From assembly GCA_036925085.1 (NCBI GenBank), contig JAUPFP010000030.1:2699045-2763044 (forward strand): DNA of 64,000 bases, given 5' to 3'. Below, in pieces: positions 47,876-58,481 of this stretch. The first letter of the stretch is position 1. Each line of letters starts with the position of its first letter. The notes beneath the pieces are model-generated. The model made no database searches and had not been told where the DNA came from. It saw only the letters and a list, made by a program, of their open reading frames with translations. This stretch comes from Brachycybe producta. Lineage: Eukaryota; Arthropoda; Diplopoda; Playtdesmida; Andrognathidae. The translations under genes and the position numbers were made by a program.

Positions 47876-50290
47876 GTCCATATCTCGACCACTAAAATTC
47901 GCTCATCTGTTGATCATAATTAATAGAGTGGAATATCACAATTATATTGTCAAGGTTTGGACATAAAAGTCCTTCCAAATTTAAACTCACAACATCATCA
48001 ATTCATATTTATAGTCGACGCAATGTATGTTGTTTCACCAAAGCGTTTTCAGCACAGTGCATTATGTACAACGTCTAATACATCGTGATTGGCAGTGACA
48101 ACGACGCGTTTATAGTTGCTCATCAACAGCTATTTGACTTTCTTTCTCCATGTTCAAAGCACAGGCGCGCTGTTCTCGCTTGTTCATTCAAGTGTGGCAC
48201 CTATTCATTAAACATACTTACAGAAACTATCCACTCTTTAGTTAACTTTACGATTCCTTAAGGTTTTTCCTGATTGCTCGATGTGACTAACTGCGCCAAC
48301 CACTGCGTCATTGCCTATTTTACCAATATATTTGCATTGTAGATGCCATCGGCTACGTACGTATCTTTACAAAAACATCGATGGCACTAATTTTATGTAC
48401 GCGCACATTCAACCTTTGGCTTTGTGAGACTCAATTTGTTAAAAAAAAGTGCAATAAGGATCGTATTCCTAATGAATACATAGTCAAAGTAAGTGCTAAA
48501 CTCATACATTTTATATATGAAAAGAGATTGAAATCTTAATCGTAAAGCCAGACAAGACTGAGAATTCAAAAAGAATAACAACAGTTCCGAAACAAAACAT
48601 GAATTATGAAGTATACGATATTGATTGAAGTGTATACGATTGTGTTCTTAAAGAAATTATCGCAATATCTGAGCTTTATATATTTGGAACCAAGAAAAAA
48701 GTTTTTCTTTCTATATAAGTTATTTAGATACTACGCTCGTGTAAGTTTCATGTAAATGTTGAAGAGTTTAGCTCTACCTTAGACTAAGCAGTCATTAAAA
48801 ATATGACCCCTAAACGTTGTGAACACACACGAGATCAACTTTCTACTAATTTGGGAGCGACGGTGGTTTATTGCTCTGTTGTTCTAATGTTAAAACATCT
48901 ATTATGCCTAACTTTCTCTATCAAACACGAAAGATTGTCGCTCGCAACACAGAAGCAACAAAATATTCGAATGAAACGTAGTTCTATCTTCAAGCAAATA
49001 CCACTGACTAACTTTCTTTCGAATTACATGAAGACGACCGAATGGGGAAAAAAAAACAATGGCCATTACCATCACCGTGAGCAAAGAAGCAAACACTTAT
49101 TTTTTTATTGGCTGTTGCATTCAACAATTGCAAGAATCATGGCTGCAGAAGTTGCTAGCAACAAAAGGGAAGCTGTCATTGCTACAAAGGGTTTTATTGT
49201 GTGCAAATTGCATCATGTGTTACCAGCTTAAAACACACAATATTACGGCGTTTGTACTGAAGCACACTCGAACATAACCAAAGTAAGGCTTGCGCAAGTC
49301 TACGGTTAACGGCCGTTAGTTCAAACAGTTCGTCATCATGTTGTCCTCATTTAAGTTTAAGATCAAGTGCTTGCTAACTATAAACGCGACATAACAAGCA
49401 GAGAAAACGTTTTAGCAGGATCTGTATATACCAATTTACCAAATTTCTAATCAAGTGAAGGTAAACAATATAATATGACAGCGTGATCTGTGTTCTTATT
49501 GGCTAGAAACAAAGATAATGAAAAGTTTATTATTGACAGCAATGGATGATGTAAGGAGAACGAACATTTGCTGAAATTATAAACGGCAACTGAAGATGAG
49601 GCCGTATATATGTACGAGAGGCACAGCGCAAAGAGAGAGAGAGAGAAAGAACAAATAATAATTACGACCAAACTCATAAAACACGGTATAAAAATATCTT
49701 GACTAGCAATCTGAAACAAAAGACAATAAAAATATGACAAAATAATATTATTAAAAAAAAAAACCCTTTCTATTCAATCCACTTGGACACAAAACGAGAA
49801 TCCAATCCATAATCGAAAAAAAAACCATCCATTGAAACCATCCGATGAAAAAAATTGATCCCAGCGACATTTTTTCGTACTTTAACCGAAAAAATATGAA
49901 AACACTACGACAGCAAAAAAACAAACAAACAGAGAAAATAAAATATATATTTACGAGATCTAATTGATAAAAAAATAGGAAATAGGCAAAAAGACGAGAG
50001 AGAGAAAGAAAGGGAAAGGAAGGGGGAAAAAATGAATATCACGATTGGTTTTTATCTTCGGCTGACAGTCCGATAGATCGTTATCGAAGTAAAGCGTCGC
50101 AGAAGCTCAACATAGTGGCAGATGACGGACAAGTGTCGAGAACACAACTTTACATCACCTTGGGCTAAAGGAGTGGTGGATGGACAGATGACGGTGTTTT
50201 CGTCGTCGTCTTCTTCTTCTTATCGAGTGCACAATTTATTCACATCTATAATATAAATAGCCTACAAGAAAAAAAAACACCAATAAAAAA

Positions 50291-52215
50291 AGTTAAAAGT
50301 GGTTCTCGAAGTGTCTTTTAGTAGCAAAATGAAAAAAAAACCTCAAAATGTTTTAGAAACTAGCAGGGTAACTCAAATCACTTAATATAGTATTTTTATG
50401 TTGGTATTTTTCAAATTAAGCCTTTTTAAGTTTAGTTTTTAAAGATATCAACATGGAAATATCTTTAAGTGATTGAGTTACCCTTCTAGTTTCTAAAATA
50501 CATTCAAGTTTCTGTTAATTTTCCTCCTGAAAAGTAGTTCATAAACTATCTTAAGGTGGATTTAAAGTGTAAAACGCTCCTCTTGATTATTCGTGTGTCT
50601 TTCAGGAGCAAAATGAAGAAAATCTTGAAAATCATTTAGAAACTAGAAAGGAAACTCAATCACTTAAGAGGGTATATTTTCTTGTTGATTATCTTTCAAA
50701 ATAAGCTTTTTAAACATGACCCAACTTGAAGTAGATTATTTTTTAACTTTTGTCTATAAAAAGTTTATTTTGGAAGATATCAACATGAAAGTAATATTAA
50801 GAGCCTACAGTGAAAAAAAACTTACAAAAATCTTCGCATGTAGGCGCTTTTGTAGCTGTGACGTCAACATGTGGCAAAAAAATCAATTTTGATACACTTT
50901 TGTCCGCCATTTTCTCTCTTATCGATGGATAAAAGTGGGTATATTTTAATAACGACTCTTTTTTGGGTAAATATGCACTACTGAAAAAAGGAAGAGCAAC
51001 TTTTGATCTACAATGGTGAGTAATTTGAGTCGTATACAATTAGTGGTCAAATTTTAGGGTATCATGAAACTTATGGTTAGTGGGAAATTTAGATCCTATA
51101 AAATGTATAAACGGACGAGCGTTTGTCGCCTATGGGATTTAACATGAGCTAAAAAAATACGAGATTTTAAAATGAAATTAAAAATAGAAAAACTAATTAT
51201 AAACTTGTACCAACGTATCACTAGATGAGCAATATTGTTATGTACATATTGCAATTTGAATTTTGAAAATAACAATTTTCGTTGCAGAAAACAAAACATT
51301 TGCCTGAACCATGTATTTTTAAAATAGGAATTTCTCTTTCTCATTGGTTTCAATGGCTTAGCTGTGGGGCGCCACTAAACGGCGAAAAGTGGAACTATAA
51401 TTGTCATCTGCTAATATTCAAAATGGCGTCACACATATAGGCTCTTAAGTGATTCAGCTACCCTTCTATTTTCTAATGCACTATTAACCTCTCTGGTGTT
51501 GTTTCGTCTGAAAAATGGAATAACCCCAGAATTCGAAAATCAGCTCTTTATAAAACATCTTAAAAAAAGAAATTGAAAGTGTTTTAGAAACTAGAAGGGT
51601 AGCGCAGTCACTTAATATTACTTTCACGTTGATGTATCTTTTCAAAATAAAACTTTGTATGTCAAGAGTTTGAGAAAATGAGCTGACTTTAAGCAGACAA
51701 TATTTTTATTTATTAATTTCTGTCTATAAAACGTTCATTTTGAAAATGAATAATCATGAAAATAAAATACTAGTAAGTGATACAGTGGCTACTGTTCTAG
51801 TTTTTAACAAACTTTCAATTTCTCTCTCTCAGGTGTTGCTGCTCTTCTGAAACGCAGAATAACCCAAAGTCCGTAAATCACCAGTTATGATAAAACATAT
51901 TACAAGAGAAACTTACAAAGTGTTTTTTTTTAGAAACTAGAAGGGTGGCTCAACTACAAATTACATACGTGGATATTTCTTTTAAAATAAGCTTTTTTGT
52001 GTCAGTTTCAAAATGACCAAACTATAAGCAGACAATATTTTTTTTTAAATTTTTTCTCTATAAAAAGTTTATTTTGAAAGATATCAACATGAATTACACT
52101 ATTATATGATTCAGATCTACCCCTTTTCTAGTTTCTAACACACTTTGAATTTCTTTTTAAGTGTTGATCTTCTGAAAACGTAAAATAAGCCGAGTTCATA
52201 GAAAATGTTCATTCG
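50291..52215. repeat. Array of four head-to-tail family A elements
   Basis: Copies at about 50291-50554, 50551-51563 (interrupted by the insert 50801-51444), 51560-51905 and 51905-52215 follow one another directly. Each shows TTTTAGAAACTAGMAGGGT on the left and CTTCTAGTTTCTAA on the right. The first two share a TTAA at their junction, suggesting insertion into or next to a TTAA end of an earlier copy. Confidence 0.75.
50801..51444. mobile_element. TTAA-flanked piggyBac-like insert nested in family A
   Basis: A 644-bp insert with inverted ends GAGCCTACAGTG and CACATATAGGCTC. It is flanked on both sides by TTAA (50797-50800 and 51445-51448). It interrupts a family A copy exactly between its inner arm (ATATCAACATGAAAGTAATA) and the next block (GTGATTCAGCTACC). 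Removing the insert and one TTAA restores the normal family order. TTAA duplication is the piggyBac hallmark. No transposase is encoded; the two open frames inside (minus strand) have no family match I know. Confidence 0.8.
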
Positions 52216-52954
52216 AAATTGTAACCGAACGAGGCGGAAGTAATCTGTCTGCACAACTTAAAATAATAATTTACTACTGTTTTTACAAGTAAACTTTGCT
52301 AGAAGAGACGTTTGATAAGTACGACAATGTGTTACGTAAGAAGACTCCATCGAATGTCATCAAAAAGCATTGATGCACGCACACACACATACACATTCTT
52401 AACGGATTACGGTTAAGACATTTTACTTTTCTTTTATCGTACACATATGGTGAACATTTTGAGTTGCTCAAAAAAAAAATAGCATAACCATTATGGAGTG
52501 TGCATAAGTAGAGAGACACACAGTCGATAAAACTTGTTCTCTGTTCTCTCTCTCTTTTTTGGTTGTTGTTCCGTGTTAGCTACAAACAAACACACAAGTC
52601 GTTGTATGGTTCACTTGTTTTTACCAATAAATTTATGATAAATTGCTTTTGCTGTGCAACCGAAAGGAAATTCAATTCCACCAATAACAACAGGAACATA
52701 TAGAAACACATGTGTGCCGTCGTCGTCCTCGTCGTCGGCCGTAAAAATTATGAAACTGCAATGCAGTAGACAAATGAAAATTTATTCATGATTTAGTTTA
52801 GAAACTTTACGAAATTGTTTGTCGAAACCATTCTCAAACTTAACGACTTAAGTCTCTTTACCAGGCGGCTGCCATTGCAAAATATGCAAAATACTAACAT
52901 GGAATTGAATTCTTCTTACGCTCTCTCGTACTAAACAATTTTTTGAAGCATCTT

Positions 52955-53050
52955 TAAGGTAATTTCGAAGTGCGTAAACGGACCTTGAAATCGGGTTATT
53001 CTCCGTCTTTCTGAAGAAAAATTAAGTGAAAACTTTAATGTTATACAAAC
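52955..53050. repeat. Family A left end
   Basis: TTAAGGTAATTTCGAAGTGC with GTAAACGG and TTATTCTCCGTCTTTCTG. Only the outer terminus survives; family B sequence follows from 53055. Confidence 0.5.
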
Positions 53051-53054
53051 TACA

Positions 53055-53886
53055 GGCCTCATTATAGAAATAATCATACAAACTATGACAATCACACCTT
53101 ATGATGTCACTGCGTGTGTACTATTCATTTTATGACAGTCATATTATGTTTTGTACAGTCAGTCAGACACATAACAATATTTGTCTTGAAAATGTGCCTA
53201 TTACAAAATTATGACATGAAATATGACAATTGATTATCATATGACAGTCTTTTATTTCATTTCTGTAATGAGGCCGAAAAATCCTCATTACAGAGGGAAA
53301 AAAAAATCATAAAGTTGTTACCTTATGATGTCGTTACTTGTGATAATACTCTGCTATCCCTCAGTCAATTAATCTCAGTCATAAAGATATGATACATATA
53401 TGATAGTATTTGTCATATAATAGTATTTTGTTATTTGCTTTTGTGATATGACAAATGTTGGGCCTCATTATAAAAAAATAATAAGACTGTCATATTACAG
53501 TAAATATAGCTCATAACTTGTAACAAGACACAAAAACAAATTAGAAAATATTAAGATAACAAATATTGTCTTATGACTGCCATCGACTGGTGTAAAGAAT
53601 AATATGACAGTCATATAATAATAGCACGTCATAAGGTATAATTGTCATATTTTTTTCTGTAATGAGGCCATTGGTTTTTAAAATAAAAAGAAACTAGGAG
53701 GACCATTACGCAAACAATTTTATATGACAGTCAATTGTCACATCCTGCACCTAACCATGTAACATTCACAAATGCAAATTACACTTGACAAACACTGTCA
53801 TATGTGCATCATATCTTTATCGCTGTCATTGTACGACACGTCATGATAACTGTCAGAAGTTTGTGATATTTTTCTGTAATGAGGCT
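53055..53886. repeat. Cluster of four family B inverted-repeat elements
   Basis: Complete copies at 53055-53275 and 53461-53669 begin GGCCTCATTATAGAAA or GGCCTCATTATAAAAA and end TTTCTGTAATGAGGCC. Partial copies lie at about 53282-53458 and 53703-53886. All contain TATGACAGTCATA-type arms and TTATGAyGT blocks. The cluster ends about 50 bp past the ANKRD50 stop codon, so it probably forms part of that gene's 3' UTR or its flank. Confidence 0.75.
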
Positions 53887-53937
53887 CCAAAATTCCACTG
53901 TCCTTCTATACTTACGAGTAAACAATAAACTCACTAT

Positions 53938-56900
53938 TCATAATGGCGTCTCTTTCTTGAGGGGTACACTGTTCGCTCCAGGAGTTTGTTCGCAAGATAT
54001 AGTCTTTAGCTGCTGTTTATGTGCAATCTGAACATGAGGAAACTTCCCACCGTTCACATTTGCCAGTCCAATGCTAATCGATGATGATCGAGCTGAATTA
54101 TCTCTTCCCTTTACACTGACGGGTGCCGCATTCGCAGCCGTCGGAACCGCGACACCTTTGTAATTCGGATTGGTCACGATGCCGTTACGACGAAGCTTCG
54201 ACTCCGGCGAGAACGGCAGAGAAGATGGTGAACCGTACAGAGAACCGGCAGCCATGACTGCATCGACGAAAGGACCAGATGGCGAAGACGTTGTTGGCAG
54301 AGGCGGTAAAGGCCTTCGTCCCGTTCTCCCTGAAGAAGATGGTCCTCCCCGTCCTGCAGCATTCGAACTTCCACCATTTTCAAATGGTGGAACGAGAGGA
54401 TGATAAAAGTCTGATGAAGCAACAGAAGAAGTGGCAGCTCGGGGACTAGAACAGGACATCTGTGCGAGACAATGAAATCCTTGCTGCTGAAGTTCGGAGC
54501 CGACGGGTGATTGTACGGGGGTTATGACCGGAGTCTGTGGCTCACCTAACGGTGACAGAAGCCTACTCACGGGACGATTGCGAATACGAGTGCATTGTTG
54601 AAGTTGCTGCGTGAAAGACAAACCTCCCTGAGATGTGGAGGACGGAGGAATAGGATCCATTGAAGGACAACCTCCTCTACCGTGCGATGCTTGAGATGAT
54701 TTGGTCGAAGTCGTTAGATTTCCAGACGATTTCGAAGACGAAGGTTCGGAAACAAACGATCGACGTTTCTCGAGAGTGGATTCCGGTGAAACGGCCGGCG
54801 AGTTAAATCCCGGTGGACAAAGTATGGCACTGCAAGGTTTTGTTTCAGCCGTTGAAAACGAAGCATCGGATGTAGTACTTCGACTTCCGATGAATCCTGC
54901 ACCCGAATGACCCGGAGATCGAGACGAACTTCCACCGGATGATCCACCATATTCTTCTAGAAGCCGTAAAACATTTGTGTGTCCGCATTTACTTGCCACT
55001 CTAGCTGGACTGCGACCGAATTGATCGGCATGCCCGGGATCGGCTCCGTTCTCTAGTAGAATACGAACGACATCTTCGTGTCCCTCTTGAGCCGCAATAC
55101 AAAGAGCAGTAGCTCCCTGATTGCACGTGTGGTCCACGGATGCAGCTCTCTCCAATAATAGTTTCACCACGTCAACGTGACCTTGCCAAGAGGCTAGCTG
55201 AAGTGCAGTTCTATGGTCATGATCAGTGGCGTCTACTTCGGCATCGGCATTGAGTAACAATTCAACCATTTCTTTATGATCCTGCCAAGCGGCAACGTGA
55301 AGCGGTGTACGGCCCTCCAAATCTACACTCTCGACCTTGACACCGAATTCGATCAAAAACGTGGCTATCTGCAGCCTGTTCTCGAGCGAAAGAAGGTACA
55401 ATGTTGATCGTCCATCGGCATCTTTGTAGTTTGCATCTGCTCCTCTCTCTAACAAGAAAGCAACAACCTCTCGATGACCTTCTAGCGCCGCAACTCTAAA
55501 AGCAGTTTTGCCGTCATGAGACCGATGATCGATCATGGCTCCACCATCAACTAAGGCCATCACGGTAGATAAATGGCCCTCTTGAGCTGCCAAAATGAGA
55601 GCGTGCTTTCCATCGTTGTCAACTTCGCTCACACGAGCTCCGGCCTCCATCAAAGCCTCACAAACTTCACGATGACCTTCGAAACTGGCATAATGCAGCG
55701 GCGTCCATCCGGAATTATCTCTATGCATCTCGTCGAGTCCTCGATCGAGTAACTGACGCACAACATTGACGTTTCCCTGAGCCGCAGCAACCGACAGAAC
55801 GGTTCGACCCTCGGCATCAATGGTGTCAACTGCTACGCCGAAAAAAAGCAAAAGATTGACAATGTTGTCGTGTCCCATCGATGCTGCAGCAAACAAGGGC
55901 GTTCGGCCACTCTTATCAACGTGATCGACGTCGGCATCGTATTCCAATAACATCTCGCAAACTTCCTTATGACCCTCGAAGGCTGCAACCAAAAGAGGAG
56001 TCATACTGTCGTGATCCGTGTGATCTACTTCGGCACCGTTCTCTAACAAGATGTCGACAACTTTAGCGTGTCCCTCACTTGCAGGAACACACAACGCTGC
56101 CACCGATAACGCCGTTCGTCCATCTTGATCCTCGTGATCCACATGAGCGCCCCGTTTTAACAAATGTTCCACGATCTCTCCATGTCCCATGTAAGCGGCC
56201 GCAATCAAAGCGGTCCGTCCCTCGTTATCGATATTATTAACGCAAGCCTCGTGTTCTAATAATTTGCAAACTATTTCTTCATGTCCTCCCCAAGCAGCCG
56301 CTCTTAAAGCGGTTCGCTGATCGGCATCGGCGAGATCCACTTGAGCTCCATGCTCGAGAAGTGTAGAGACGACATCCGTGTGGCCGCCCCATGCCGACGA
56401 TCTCAACGGAGTCCAACCATCGCTGTCGGCGTGATCGGGATCGGCACCGGCCTCCAGCAAAAGATGAACCACTTCCGTGTGTCCTTGTCTCGCAGCCAGA
56501 TTCAATGCAGTCTGTCCGTTTTTGTCCACTTTCTCCACTTCAACTCCACGTGTTATAAGAAGTGATGCCAGATGAGCGTTATTATCATAAGCTGCATTAT
56601 GAAGAAGAGTTCTTTGATTCGCGTCTACGGAACAAAGTGAAACACCAGTCGCTAACAGCTCATCAACAGGATCTAATTCTGCTTTGTTCTCCAATTTAAC
56701 ATCATCCGAAGCCGCCGCCGCAGCTGCAGCTACGACAACAGCTGGTAACTCGCACTGACCTCGTCCCGCACCAGCTTCAAGAAGTAACAAAGTTGTCTTT
56801 TGATCTCTAGGAGACGAAACCAATACGACCGCTTCAGTTTGAGCTCCGCTAAGAGCCATCCATAAAGAAAGTAACGACGGTTCAAGAGGTTTCGGTAGGT

Positions 56901-58203
56901 TCATTCGGCTCAAATGCCAAGCGAAATCTTGAATCTCGGTTGGAGTTAATTCGGTTGCTTTCAATGTATAACACATCGCAATCAAAGCATGTCCTTCGTT
57001 TGCATTGCATAAATATTTCTGAGTACAATGCTTAACATCGATGAGCCATTCGGCGAAACTATGATGAAAAAGTATCTTCGTACCATCTTTACCATTAGAA
57101 AGCAATTTACTGAGCATATTTAGTCGCTTGTTGAATTCGTCTCTCGTAAAAGATGACGATTTTATCCTCATACAAGTAAAGAGATCATCAGTTGTGACTG
57201 GACGCCTCGCAGCCAATAATACATTCAAAATAGAGTTTACTTTCGCAAATTGCTTTCTATTAAAAAGACGCTGACAAAGCCAAAGATAAAGACCGTTCAG
57301 AGTACCGGGAATCTCTCGTATCTCTCGTAATACGATAAAATTTTCAGTGACACCGTTGAGAACAGTCTCTAAATAAAGAAAACATCCGTTGCTTTTGATG
57401 TGTAACTGGTTGAGCATCTCGGCCGTCTCTCGGCTCAGATGTTGACGTAAAGATTCCTCCTGGTCCAGCCTAGAAAGGATGTATTGCTGAACGTCACGTA
57501 CGACGTGAGCTTTATGAAGATCGTCCAAACTTATCTTACGAAAACCGGTAAATAACTTATTAACCGATTTACTTTGCTTACGTGACGAACAGAAGAGTAG
57601 AAGCCACTGAGGAAAAAGCTGGTGATGGTTTGCCAGCAATTCCGCTATCGTTCGACTCACCAATCCACCGCAGCTGCTACTTCCGGTGGTTCCCACATTC
57701 CGATCGTCCGTCGTTTGCAAGTAAGTCTCGTCAATCGAATCAACCAAGATGAAACAGGTTTGTTTTGGAGGATCCACTTCGAGAAGAGGAAAGAGGACGG
57801 CTTTTTTAAATGCCTCGTCCGGATTCAACTCGCATTCGGTCTCTTCTAAAACGGCCTGAACTTCCGGTTCTTGTAGTTTTGCCGCATAACCCGGTACCAG
57901 TTCCGAAACGGACACCTGCTGAACGAGAGAACGGACAAACCTTGCGACAGATAATGTGTCAACGTCGTGTGCCTGACAGAAGTGATGAGCTAGAAGGCGT
58001 CTTTTAAGAACCTTCTGACGGCCGTGATTCGAAGTAGGTGAAACCATTTCGCAACACAGAACCGTCTTGCCACTACCGGGACCACCCATGATGAGGGCTC
58101 CACACGTCTTCGAAGTGGATCTCGTCTCGAGACAATGGTGGATCTTTGCAAAGGCCCACTCCCTGCAGAAGAAGCGCTTCCCTTGTATAAGAGACTGCGT
58201 CAT
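53938..58203 (-). CDS. ANKRD50: ANKRD50 orthologue, single coding exon, 1421 aa
   Basis: ATG at 58203 starts MTQSLIQGKRFFCREWAF, matching the vertebrate ANKRD50 N-terminus. The frame is open further upstream but lacks an earlier ATG, and a TTCAG acceptor at about 58232 suggests a 5' UTR intron. Residues 40-47 are the Walker A motif GGPGSGKT, and 151-159 FILVDSIDE is Walker B of a STAND/KAP-like NTPase module. SRKQSKSVNKLFTGFRKISL and DVQQYILSRLDQEE are near-identical to vertebrates. About 17 ankyrin repeats span 527-1086, with the family-specific insertion ALCVPASEGH in repeat 6. A Ser-rich disordered tail contains RRNGIVTNPNY and ends KKETPL. The human protein has 1429 residues. It works with SNX27-retromer and WASH in endosome-to-surface recycling. 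The intronless layout resembles the one huge coding exon of vertebrate ANKRD50. Confidence 0.95.
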   Translation of the reverse strand: MTQSLIQGKRFFCREWAFAKIHHCLETRSTSKTCGALIMGGPGSGKTVLCCEMVSPTSNHGRQKVLKRRLLAHHFCQAHDVDTLSVARFVRSLVQQVSVSELVPGYAAKLQEPEVQAVLEETECELNPDEAFKKAVLFPLLEVDPPKQTCFILVDSIDETYLQTTDDRNVGTTGSSSCGGLVSRTIAELLANHHQLFPQWLLLFCSSRKQSKSVNKLFTGFRKISLDDLHKAHVVRDVQQYILSRLDQEESLRQHLSRETAEMLNQLHIKSNGCFLYLETVLNGVTENFIVLREIREIPGTLNGLYLWLCQRLFNRKQFAKVNSILNVLLAARRPVTTDDLFTCMRIKSSSFTRDEFNKRLNMLSKLLSNGKDGTKILFHHSFAEWLIDVKHCTQKYLCNANEGHALIAMCYTLKATELTPTEIQDFAWHLSRMNLPKPLEPSLLSLWMALSGAQTEAVVLVSSPRDQKTTLLLLEAGAGRGQCELPAVVVAAAAAAASDDVKLENKAELDPVDELLATGVSLCSVDANQRTLLHNAAYDNNAHLASLLITRGVEVEKVDKNGQTALNLAARQGHTEVVHLLLEAGADPDHADSDGWTPLRSSAWGGHTDVVSTLLEHGAQVDLADADQRTALRAAAWGGHEEIVCKLLEHEACVNNIDNEGRTALIAAAYMGHGEIVEHLLKRGAHVDHEDQDGRTALSVAALCVPASEGHAKVVDILLENGAEVDHTDHDSMTPLLVAAFEGHKEVCEMLLEYDADVDHVDKSGRTPLFAAASMGHDNIVNLLLFFGVAVDTIDAEGRTVLSVAAAQGNVNVVRQLLDRGLDEMHRDNSGWTPLHYASFEGHREVCEALMEAGARVSEVDNDGKHALILAAQEGHLSTVMALVDGGAMIDHRSHDGKTAFRVAALEGHREVVAFLLERGADANYKDADGRSTLYLLSLENRLQIATFLIEFGVKVESVDLEGRTPLHVAAWQDHKEMVELLLNADAEVDATDHDHRTALQLASWQGHVDVVKLLLERAASVDHTCNQGATALCIAAQEGHEDVVRILLENGADPGHADQFGRSPARVASKCGHTNVLRLLEEYGGSSGGSSSRSPGHSGAGFIGSRSTTSDASFSTAETKPCSAILCPPGFNSPAVSPESTLEKRRSFVSEPSSSKSSGNLTTSTKSSQASHGRGGCPSMDPIPPSSTSQGGLSFTQQLQQCTRIRNRPVSRLLSPLGEPQTPVITPVQSPVGSELQQQGFHCLAQMSCSSPRAATSSVASSDFYHPLVPPFENGGSSNAAGRGGPSSSGRTGRRPLPPLPTTSSPSGPFVDAVMAAGSLYGSPSSLPFSPESKLRRNGIVTNPNYKGVAVPTAANAAPVSVKGRDNSARSSSISIGLANVNGGKFPHVQIAHKQQLKTISCEQTPGANSVPLKKETPL

Positions 58204-58481
58204 GCTGCCTCCAAGGGGGCGCCTTCTGCTCCTGAACGTCCGAATGGTTACGGTTTGATGTGTCCACAACCTTTTTTTTTTTTAAGTCCTCTTCTTCATC
58301 CTCATTGTTACGAGTTAGTAGTGGACACCAAAGTCTTTTATTTTTGTTCTTTTTCTGCACTCAAAACGAACCATTCAATGATTTGTCCATCGATTCATCT
58401 GTAACGAAAAATAAAATACAAAAATAGCATCAGTCACTCGTATTTGAAATTAAAATAATTCATAAATATTTATTTCTTGTC

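Larger units (their letters stand above)
39772..53937. other. 14-kb gene-poor spacer
   Basis: No gene can be supported between the cuticle gene promoter and the ANKRD50 stop codon. The left part holds family C copies (40375-40854), a (GAA)n run (40993-41016), a second copy of repeat D (41836-42065), several family A copies, a long hairpin (44073-44168) and AT-rich filler. The 47.7-50.27 kb part is less repetitive. It includes a 142-codon ATG frame at 48803-49231 and a GC-richer island at 50040-50230, both without a recognised family. Right of this are four head-to-tail family A copies and a cluster of family B copies. Part of it may be ANKRD50 3' UTR. Confidence 0.5.

Noticed and set aside
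50797-51353. Two minus-strand frames of 80-85 codons
   Set aside because: They lie inside the TTAA-flanked non-autonomous insert and resemble no transposase or other protein I know.
54170-54403. Plus-strand open frames within the ANKRD50 exon
   Set aside because: They are antisense shadows of the long minus-strand coding exon and show no independent motif.
58204-58269. N-terminal extension of ANKRD50 to 58269
   Set aside because: The upstream codons contain no ATG, start from TTG, and include a TTCAG splice acceptor. The ATG at 58203 gives the conserved MTQSLIQGK start.
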